Source: Flavobacteriaceae bacterium (GTDB lineage: Bacteria; Bacteroidota; Bacteroidia; Flavobacteriales; Flavobacteriaceae). From it: a DNA stretch of 13,872 bases. Positions 8,312 through 13,872 of this stretch are shown piece by piece (the first letter of the stretch is position 1; every line of letters starts with the position of its first letter). Position numbers and translations under genes: made by a program. Under the pieces are notes generated by a model. It was not told the origin of the DNA, made no database searches, and was given only the letters and a program-made list of their open reading frames with translations. The DNA is taken from positions 1-13,872 of the forward strand of contig JAAZXZ010000170.1 in the NCBI GenBank assembly GCA_014239895.1, read 5' to 3'.

Positions 8312-11300
8312 TTATAATTTAATATTCATAGGGTCTTCTTTTAGTACTTTTCTAAGAAAATATATTAAGGTGTCTGTGTTATCCTTATTAAAAACTAAGG
8401 GTGGCTTAATTTTAATTACATTTTTATCAATTCCATCAGAACTCATTAGTATTCCATATTCTTTCATTCTATTAACTAGGTAGTTAGCTTGATCAGGCAA
8501 TGGATTTAATTTATTGGATGTAAGTTCAAACCCTAGGAATAAACCTTTACCTCTTACATTAGATATAATAGAAAATTCTTTACTTACTTTTTTCAATTCA
8601 GATTTAATATAATTTCCAATAATTTCTGCATTTTTTTGAAGTTTGTTTTTTTTCAATTCCTTTAGAACAGAAAGAGCTATGGAACATGAAACAGGATTTC
8701 CACCAAATGAACTAAAAAATTCCATTCCATTATTAAATTTATCGGCAATTTCTTTAGTGCAGACAACTGCTCCAATTGGATGTCCATTACCCATAGGTTT
8801 CCCAAGAGTTACTATATCTGGAATTACATCGTGTAACTGAAATCCCCAAAACTTTTCTCCAACTCTTCCAAAACCAGTTTGTATTTCATCTGATATTAAT
8901 AGTCCCTTATTCTTTTTTATAATTTTATATGTGTTTTTGAGAAAATTATTTGGAAGTTCAATTTGGCCACCACAACTAATAATAGGCTCTATAATCATTC
9001 CTGCGATAGATTTTCCTTTTGACTTAATTTTATCAACTTTCTTAGCAACTTCATTTACATACTCTTTTGAAGATTCTAATCCCGTATATTTCCCTCTAAA
9101 GACATCTGGCATTGGAATTGAATGTACATGTTTAGATTCACCACCACCTCCTTTCCCCATGTATTTATAACTGCTTATTTCAACGGTACTATTTGTGCTT
9201 CCATGATATCCGCCTTCAAATACAATAATATCATTTTGACCCGTATAATTCTTCATTAATCTAATTGCTAATTCATTTGCTTCACTGCCGGAATTAACAA
9301 AATAGATTGTACTTAGTTTTTTTGGAAATGTCTTAAGTATTTCTTCACTAAGTCTAATAAGATTAGGATGAAGATATCTAGTGTTTGTATTTAGAATAGC
9401 CATTTGTTTTTGACCAGCTTTAACTACGTTCTCATTTTCATGCCCAACATGAGCAATATTATTTACTGTATCAAGATATTTTCTTCCATTATCATCGATC
9501 AAATATTGATCTTTACCTCTAACAATTTTTATTGGTTTATTATAACTTAGACTTAAATTCTTTCCAAGATATTTTTTTCTTAGACTTATCAATACTTCGT
9601 TAGAATCTTGATTATTTGTATTTAGATTTTTAGATTTAAAAATTTTATTTGGATCAGGACAAATACTGCTCCAAATACTTTTTTCAGAGTAGTAACACAC
9701 ACCTGGAAAATCGTTTTTAAAATCTAGTAGACTCAGCATTAATTGGAAGTGCAGATGAGGAGCCCAGTTACCATTCACATTATAATCTCCTACAATACCT
9801 ATTTCAGATCCTCTCTTAATTTTATCTCCAATTTTAATTTTTAATCTTTTAACGTTACACAGATGACCATAAAGACTATAAAATTTTAAATTTTTTATTT
9901 TATGCTCTAGAATAATTAGACCCCCGTACCCTTTTTTAGAGTTATTATTTGTCTTTACAACTACTACACCATCAATAAAGGCATGGATTGGGGTATTTTT
10001 ATTTATCCAAAAATCTACACCAAGATGTATTGTTCTATTTTCAATCCCATTATTTCCAAGCCTTGAATAATTATTACTGTTATATAAAATCCTGGGCTCC
10101 AAATATCCTCCAGCAATAATTGAATTGCTTTTTAATTTTTTGAGCAAATTAATTTTATTTTCAAATAAGTCAATATTCTTACCAATAAGCTTATTTTCTA
10201 ACCAATTGCTAGAAACACTAAGATCAATATTGAAGAAATTTTTCTTTTTAATTGATGGAAAAATATCAGCTATTTTAAAAATCCTATTTTTGGACCATTT
10301 ATTAAATTTGTTTTCATTTGGGTGAGCAGTATAACCACAAGCATTTCTAAAAGAATACGTTGCTAACTCCTGATTAACTGTATCCCATTTTTTAATTAAT
10401 TTTATTGCCTCATCTTCACTTATTAATAGATACTCATTTTCTTTGTTTTCAATTTTATTAATTGAAGATTTTGTTATTGATATGATAAGCCTCATAGCTA
10501 TTGCTAGGTATAGGAATTCAATTTCATCTTCTTCTAATTTAAATACAGAATTATACCCTTTAACAACATTAACTCCTGCTTCAAGTGGATTTTCACATTT
10601 CATCATTGCATATACACACGTTACGGCAACATCATTAATTATTTGCGTATTTATAGAATCTCCAAGGTCAATAATTCCATTAATTTCGGGAGTATATAAG
10701 CTGTTAGAAACAATTATATTATTATCATTTACATCATTATGGATAAAAGATTTTCTTAGTTTTTTGAATTTTTTCAATTCTTTCTCAAACTTATTTTGAA
10801 AAGACTTTATTATTTTTTTCTCACTACTTTTTTTTATAAATTTTAAATATTGTTTTGTCCATAATGAGCTTGATATATCCCATTGCATTTCTGCATTAGC
10901 AAAATCACTTTTAAAATTTTTCAACTTTTTAGTAATTAAAGCAGCCTCTTTTCCTAATTCAAACCTTAGATTATTGGTAATAGGATTTATTTTTGACCAT
11001 AGTCTGCCTTCTATCCATGAATTAATTCTGAAATACCTTATAAAGCCTTTTTTATCTCTAAAGATAGAATAGTTAGAACCACTTTTAGACAATAAATTTT
11101 TCGGAGTTTTTAATCTTGTTTTTTTAGATAAATAATTTAATAATTTAGTTTGAAATTTAATAAAATTTAAATCGGTATTCTTAGGATATATTTTTAGGTA
11201 ATATGTCTTCCCCTTTTTTGTTATAAGCCTATAGTTGAAGTCTTTCTCACCATCTAATTTTTTCAAAGTACATGAAAACCCATAATTAATATCAACTAAT

Positions 11301-11353
11301 TTTTGAATTTCTTTAATGGAAAAATTAGAATTAGAATTAGCTTTTGTACTCAT
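8312..11353 (-). CDS. Trifunctional fusion: APH-like kinase, M23 peptidase domain, class III PLP phospho-lyase
   Basis: The 1013-residue protein has three parts. Residues about 10-360 form an aminoglycoside phosphotransferase/choline kinase fold with the catalytic loop HNDVNDNN (H205, D207, N212) and the metal-binding D229 in IIDLGDS. Residues about 430-550 form an M23 (LytM) metallopeptidase fold with a full zinc set: H443 and D447 of HLGVD, H497 of YGHL, and H533/H535 of PHLHF. Residues about 590-1010 form a class III aminotransferase fold with SGSEANELA (688-696), D822 in SDEIQTGFGR, and PLP lysine K852 in TLGKPMGNGHP. The GKPMGNGHP form is typical of the ethanolamine-phosphate and 5-phosphohydroxylysine phospho-lyase branch. 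Kinase plus phospho-lyase implies phosphorylation of an amino-alcohol followed by loss of phosphate and ammonia. No signal peptide is visible, so it is probably cytosolic. ATG at 11353 was preferred to an in-frame TTG five codons upstream. Substrate is unproven: hydroxylysine or ethanolamine. Confidence 0.88.
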   Translation of the reverse strand: MSTKANSNSNFSIKEIQKLVDINYGFSCTLKKLDGEKDFNYRLITKKGKTYYLKIYPKNTDLNFIKFQTKLLNYLSKKTRLKTPKNLLSKSGSNYSIFRDKKGFIRYFRINSWIEGRLWSKINPITNNLRFELGKEAALITKKLKNFKSDFANAEMQWDISSSLWTKQYLKFIKKSSEKKIIKSFQNKFEKELKKFKKLRKSFIHNDVNDNNIIVSNSLYTPEINGIIDLGDSINTQIINDVAVTCVYAMMKCENPLEAGVNVVKGYNSVFKLEEDEIEFLYLAIAMRLIISITKSSINKIENKENEYLLISEDEAIKLIKKWDTVNQELATYSFRNACGYTAHPNENKFNKWSKNRIFKIADIFPSIKKKNFFNIDLSVSSNWLENKLIGKNIDLFENKINLLKKLKSNSIIAGGYLEPRILYNSNNYSRLGNNGIENRTIHLGVDFWINKNTPIHAFIDGVVVVKTNNNSKKGYGGLIILEHKIKNLKFYSLYGHLCNVKRLKIKIGDKIKRGSEIGIVGDYNVNGNWAPHLHFQLMLSLLDFKNDFPGVCYYSEKSIWSSICPDPNKIFKSKNLNTNNQDSNEVLISLRKKYLGKNLSLSYNKPIKIVRGKDQYLIDDNGRKYLDTVNNIAHVGHENENVVKAGQKQMAILNTNTRYLHPNLIRLSEEILKTFPKKLSTIYFVNSGSEANELAIRLMKNYTGQNDIIVFEGGYHGSTNSTVEISSYKYMGKGGGGESKHVHSIPMPDVFRGKYTGLESSKEYVNEVAKKVDKIKSKGKSIAGMIIEPIISCGGQIELPNNFLKNTYKIIKKNKGLLISDEIQTGFGRVGEKFWGFQLHDVIPDIVTLGKPMGNGHPIGAVVCTKEIADKFNNGMEFFSSFGGNPVSCSIALSVLKELKKNKLQKNAEIIGNYIKSELKKVSKEFSIISNVRGKGLFLGFELTSNKLNPLPDQANYLVNRMKEYGILMSSDGIDKNVIKIKPPLVFNKDNTDTLIYFLRKVLKEDPMNIKL

Positions 11354-11440
11354 GTAGTAAAAATACAAAAACAGAGAATACTTTTAATCTTACGAATAAT
11401 CTAAATATTGAAAGTATTGTTTATATTAGCACATCAATTT
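11354..11440. promoter_or_regulatory. Divergent intergenic region between the fusion gene and tRNA-Leu
   Basis: These 87 bases separate the minus-strand fusion gene from the plus-strand tRNA and must contain the promoters for both. The stretch is almost entirely A/T. I looked for the Bacteroidota pattern (TTG, 19 bases, TAnnTTTG) and found only a near match to the downstream box, TATATTAG at 11422-11429, without a TTG at the proper distance. The promoters are therefore inferred from geometry, not from a motif. Confidence 0.35.
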
Positions 11441-11522
11441 GCGGGCGTGGTGGAATTGGTAGACACGCTAGACTTAGGATCTAGTGCCGCAAGGTGTGAG
11501 AGTTCGAGTCTCTCCGCCCGCA
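11441..11522 (+). tRNA. tRNA-Leu (anticodon UAG)
   Basis: The 82-base sequence folds as a class II tRNA. The acceptor stem pairs GCGGGCG (11441-11447) with CGCCCGC (11515-11521), followed by discriminator A at 11522. The D-loop contains the GGTAGAC segment. The anticodon stem CTAGA/TCTAG encloses the loop CTTAGGA with anticodon TAG at 11475-11477, reading CUN leucine codons. A short variable arm (TGCCGCAAGGTGT region) and the T-arm GAGAGTTCGAGTCTCTC complete it. A is the usual leucine discriminator. The 3' CCA is not encoded and must be added after transcription. Confidence 0.97.
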
Positions 11523-11546
11523 CAACAATCCATCCAATATTATTTT

Positions 11547-12629
11547 ATGTCTGAAGAGAATTTTACAGCTAATAACTTCACTAATTTTCCTGATACTAGC
11601 TCTTATACATGGTCATCACCAAGTAATATTGCTTTAATAAAGTATTGGGGTAAAAATAAGAATCAGACCCCAAAAAATACATCTATTAGTTTTACTTTAA
11701 GTAATTCCAGAACAATTACTACCCTAGAATTGAATAAAAAAAGTAAGGCTGATAATAATATATTATTTGATGTTTATTACAAGGATAAGAAAATTGATGA
11801 ATTTAAACCTAAAATAGATCTTTTCTTTAGAAACATTTTAAAATACTGCAGCTATTTAAAGAGATATAGTTTTAAAGTTACTACTGAAAATACTTTTCCC
11901 CATAGTAGTGGAATTGCATCTTCAGCTAGCGGAATGAGTGCATTGGCTTTGTGTATAATGTCCTTGGAAAAAGATCTTGATTCAACTATGAAAGAAGAAT
12001 ATTTTTATAAGAAAGCTTCCTTCCTCTCTAGAATTGGTTCAGGAAGTGCATGTAGAAGTATATTAGGGGGAATTAACTTATGGGGAAAACATATAGACAT
12101 AGAGAAAAGCACAGATTTATATTCTATTAAATATCCGTATGAAATTTGTAAGGATTTTTTAGATTATAATGATACTATTCTGTTGGTTGATACTGAGCCA
12201 AAACAAGTCTCCAGTTCTCAAGGTCATGAATTAATGAAAAATCATATTTATGCTGACAAGAGATATAAGATTGCTCAAAAGAATGTAATTAGATTAAAAT
12301 CAATATTAAAAGATGGCAATCTTCATTCTTTTACAAGCTTAATAGAAGAAGAGGCAATGATGCTACATGCATTGATGATGACAAGTAATCCATCATATGT
12401 ATTAATAAAATCCAATACTTTGAAGATAATAAATAGTATAAAAAGTTATAGAGAAACCACTAAGATTCCTATCTGTTTTACTTTGGATGCTGGAGCAAAT
12501 GTTCATGTATTATATCCGAAAGAAGGAGAAAAGGAGGTTGAATTATTTATAGAAAGTGAATTAAAAAAATACTGTAAAAACTATTCATTTATATCAGATA
12601 AAGTAGGAAAAGGAGCGGTACAATTGTAA
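11547..12629 (+). CDS. mvaD: Diphosphomevalonate decarboxylase
   Basis: This 360-residue GHMP-family enzyme carries out the ATP-dependent decarboxylation of mevalonate 5-diphosphate to isopentenyl diphosphate. Family signatures are present in order: SPSNIALIKYWGK (24-36) with K32, the phosphate-binding loop PHSSGIASSASG (118-129), SGSACRSILGG (165-175) with R170, and FTLDAGANVH (311-320) with catalytic D314. All catalytic residues are kept, so it should be active. The open frame continues 21 codons further upstream, but that extension lies inside the tRNA-Leu gene, so the ATG at 11547 is the real start, 24 bases after the tRNA. Mevalonate kinase follows after 20 bases and a UbiA-type prenyltransferase after that, forming an isoprenoid operon. 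Confidence 0.95.
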   Translation: MSEENFTANNFTNFPDTSSYTWSSPSNIALIKYWGKNKNQTPKNTSISFTLSNSRTITTLELNKKSKADNNILFDVYYKDKKIDEFKPKIDLFFRNILKYCSYLKRYSFKVTTENTFPHSSGIASSASGMSALALCIMSLEKDLDSTMKEEYFYKKASFLSRIGSGSACRSILGGINLWGKHIDIEKSTDLYSIKYPYEICKDFLDYNDTILLVDTEPKQVSSSQGHELMKNHIYADKRYKIAQKNVIRLKSILKDGNLHSFTSLIEEEAMMLHALMMTSNPSYVLIKSNTLKIINSIKSYRETTKIPICFTLDAGANVHVLYPKEGEKEVELFIESELKKYCKNYSFISDKVGKGAVQL

Positions 12630-12649
12630 TTTTGTAATATATTTGTTAT

Positions 12650-13570
12650 ATGAATGGACCATTATTTTACTCTAAAATTTTGCTTTTTGGAGAATATGGA
12701 ATTATTGAAGATTCCAAAGGCCTATCAATTCCTTTTAATTTTTATAAAGGAGCTTTAAAAATCCCAAATAAGATAAACTCCATGTCTAAGGCTTCTAATG
12801 AAACTCTTAGAGGGTTTTTAAAATATTTAAAATCATCAAAAATAAAATTAGACTTAGAGAAGTTTAGTTCCGATATTGATAAAGGATTACATTTTAATTC
12901 GTCTATTCCTGAAGGATACGGTATTGGAAGTAGTGGAGCCTTGGTAGCTGCTGTCTATGATAAATATGCATTTGAAAAAATAACTGTATTAGAAAATTTA
13001 ACTAGAGAAAAATTAATCAACCTTAAAAATATTTTTTCTATAATGGAATCTCATTTTCATGGAAAATCATCTGGTTTAGATCCACTAAACAGCTATCTAA
13101 GCATACCAATTTTAATTAATTCTAAGAAAGACATAAAAGTTACGGGAATACCCTCACAAAAAAGTATAGGAAATGGAGCTGTTTTTTTAATGGATAGTGG
13201 AAAGATTGGTTCAACTGCACCAATGGTTAATATTTTTATGGAAAAAATGAAAAAAAATGGTTTTAGAAAAATCATGAATGAGAAATTCATTAGATACACA
13301 AATTTATGTGTAGACAATTTTCTTAATGGGGATTTAAGCGACCTCTTTAATAATACCAAAAAATTATCAAGGATAGTATTAAAAAACTTTAAACCAATGA
13401 TACCTAAAGAATTCCATGGCGTGTGGAAAAAAGGAATTGATAATGATTCTTATTTCTTAAAATTGTGTGGCTCTGGAGGGGGAGGATATATATTAGGATT
13501 CACAGAAAATTTTGAGAAAGCAAGAAAACAATTAAAAGATCACAAGTTAAAAGTTGTATACTATTTTTAA
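12650..13570 (+). CDS. mvk: Mevalonate kinase (GHMP kinase family)
   Basis: This 306-residue cytosolic GHMP kinase follows mvaD directly. The first motif is SKILLFGEYGII (8-19) with the lysine and Gly-Glu pair typical of mevalonate kinases. The ATP loop is PEGYGIGSSGAL (87-98). The metal and catalytic acidic residues fit E133 in IMESHFHGKSSGLDPL and D144 in the same segment, and the third motif LCGSGGGGYILGF lies at 272-284. It would phosphorylate mevalonate to mevalonate 5-phosphate. No phosphomevalonate kinase is present in the window, so the middle step must be encoded elsewhere. Phosphomevalonate kinase is a less likely reading of this gene, because the FGEY and GSSGAL motifs are those of mevalonate kinases. 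Confidence 0.88.
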   Translation: MNGPLFYSKILLFGEYGIIEDSKGLSIPFNFYKGALKIPNKINSMSKASNETLRGFLKYLKSSKIKLDLEKFSSDIDKGLHFNSSIPEGYGIGSSGALVAAVYDKYAFEKITVLENLTREKLINLKNIFSIMESHFHGKSSGLDPLNSYLSIPILINSKKDIKVTGIPSQKSIGNGAVFLMDSGKIGSTAPMVNIFMEKMKKNGFRKIMNEKFIRYTNLCVDNFLNGDLSDLFNNTKKLSRIVLKNFKPMIPKEFHGVWKKGIDNDSYFLKLCGSGGGGYILGFTENFEKARKQLKDHKLKVVYYF

Positions 13571-13594
13571 TTACTGTTTAAGTTTCTTTAAAAT

Positions 13595-13872
13595 TTGAAG
13601 TCAATAATTTTTAAATTCTTTAGTTTATTCTCAGTTATAAGATTATATAATATTCTAGCAATAGCTATTGCTCAGTATTTAACTTCAATTTTTATTCTAG
13701 GTGATAAAGAAAATATTCTTGATGTTATATTAGATCCATATCTATTTGCAATTATTTTATGTTCTTCTATTGCAATTGCGTCAGGCTATATAATTAATAA
13801 TTTTTATGATTATGAAAAGGACATAATAAATAGGCCAATTCGGTCTAGTATTGATAAAACCATAAGAAAAAG
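13595..13872 (+). CDS. UbiA-family prenyltransferase, 5' part (probable geranylgeranylglycerol-phosphate geranylgeranyltransferase), truncated by window
   Basis: An open frame starting with TTG at 13595 runs to the window edge and gives about 92 residues. It opens with a hydrophobic segment containing RLYNILAIAIAQYL, then a second hydrophobic helix, and then the first Asp-rich motif of UbiA prenyltransferases, NxxxDxxxD, seen as N68, D72 and D76 in NNFYDYEKDIINRP. These membrane enzymes move a polyprenyl chain from its diphosphate to an acceptor. The gene's place after mvaD and mevalonate kinase, and the similarity of this N-terminus to proteins annotated as digeranylgeranylglyceryl phosphate synthases in flavobacteria, suggest that kind of acceptor. 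A quinone or haem prenyltransferase remains possible. A stop at 13589-13591 leaves TTG as the only usual start, 24 bases after the kinase gene. Confidence 0.82.
   Translation, partial: MKSIIFKFFSLFSVIRLYNILAIAIAQYLTSIFILGDKENILDVILDPYLFAIILCSSIAIASGYIINNFYDYEKDIINRPIRSSIDKTIRK

Noticed and set aside
10443..10799. 118-codon plus-strand open frame opposite the fusion gene, with similar shorter ones at 8643, 8931 and 10125
   Set aside because: These are antisense shadows of the well-supported minus-strand kinase and lyase domains, with no recognisable motifs.
11354..11368. Five-codon upstream extension of the fusion gene from a TTG
   Set aside because: The TTG adds only YFYY-type residues, and an ATG is available at 11353 immediately before the plausible N-terminus.
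11484..11546. In-frame N-terminal extension of mvaD by 21 residues
   Set aside because: It lies within the variable arm, T-arm and acceptor stem of tRNA-Leu and matches no diphosphomevalonate decarboxylase sequence; the ATG at 11547 is preferred.
12638..12645. Perfect TAnnTTTG box (TATATTTG) before mevalonate kinase
   Set aside because: It is only four bases from the start codon and lacks a TTG at the right upstream distance; in DNA this A/T-rich it is likely chance.
13093..13359. 88-codon minus-strand open frame inside mevalonate kinase
   Set aside because: It overlaps a conserved GHMP kinase and has no protein features of its own.
1..13872. CRISPR arrays, insertion sequences, phage genes or attachment sites
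   Set aside because: No regularly spaced repeats, transposase-like frames, terminal inverted repeats or integrase were seen; the sequence after tRNA-Leu is a housekeeping operon rather than an integrated element.

Overview
This window reads as ordinary chromosomal DNA from a very AT-rich member of the Bacteroidota, most likely an uncultured marine Flavobacteriales-type organism. The reasons are the compact gene spacing, the A/T-biased codon use throughout, the lack of consistent Shine-Dalgarno sequences, a TonB-like C-terminus, a lipoprotein signal, and a bacterial mevalonate block (mvaD, mevalonate kinase, UbiA-type prenyltransferase) arranged as I recall it from flavobacteria. The lineage is inferred from gene content and protein style, not from a database search. 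No gene-free stretch exceeds 300 bases; the longest gap is the 87-base divergent region before the tRNA.

Layout. (1) Positions 1-1753 hold the tail of a probable TonB-family protein, the Holliday-junction resolvase ruvC, and hemW. The usual gene finders would truncate hemW because it has no ATG/GTG/TTG start upstream of its radical-SAM cysteines. (2) Positions 1803-8310 hold a tight five-gene plus-strand cluster: a DapA-like lyase, a 2-oxoglutarate-semialdehyde-type aldehyde dehydrogenase, a DUF885 lipoprotein peptidase, a two-cysteine proline racemase/4-hydroxyproline 2-epimerase, and a DadA-like FAD oxidoreductase. Together the four enzymes make the complete route trans-4-hydroxy-L-proline -> cis-4-hydroxy-D-proline -> pyrroline-4-hydroxy-2-carboxylate -> 2-oxoglutarate semialdehyde -> 2-oxoglutarate. 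(3) Positions 8312-11353, on the minus strand and ending one base from the operon, encode a 1013-residue three-part protein: an APH-like small-molecule kinase, an M23 zinc peptidase domain, and a class III PLP enzyme of the phospho-lyase type. (4) Positions 11441-13872 hold tRNA-Leu(UAG), mvaD, mevalonate kinase and the 5' part of a UbiA-family prenyltransferase cut by the window edge.

The most interesting idea is the pairing of regions 2 and 3. A kinase of the hydroxylysine/ethanolamine kinase kind, fused to a lyase of the phospho-hydroxylysine/phosphoethanolamine kind, would degrade a hydroxylated amine by phosphorylation followed by elimination of phosphate and ammonia. Beside a hydroxyproline pathway and an exported peptidase, hydroxylysine is an attractive substrate, since hydroxyproline and hydroxylysine are the two signature amino acids of collagen. 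The locus may therefore be a collagen (or hydroxylated-peptide) amino-acid utilisation island. The pathway assignment is strong; the hydroxylysine link is a hypothesis, with ethanolamine as the main alternative.
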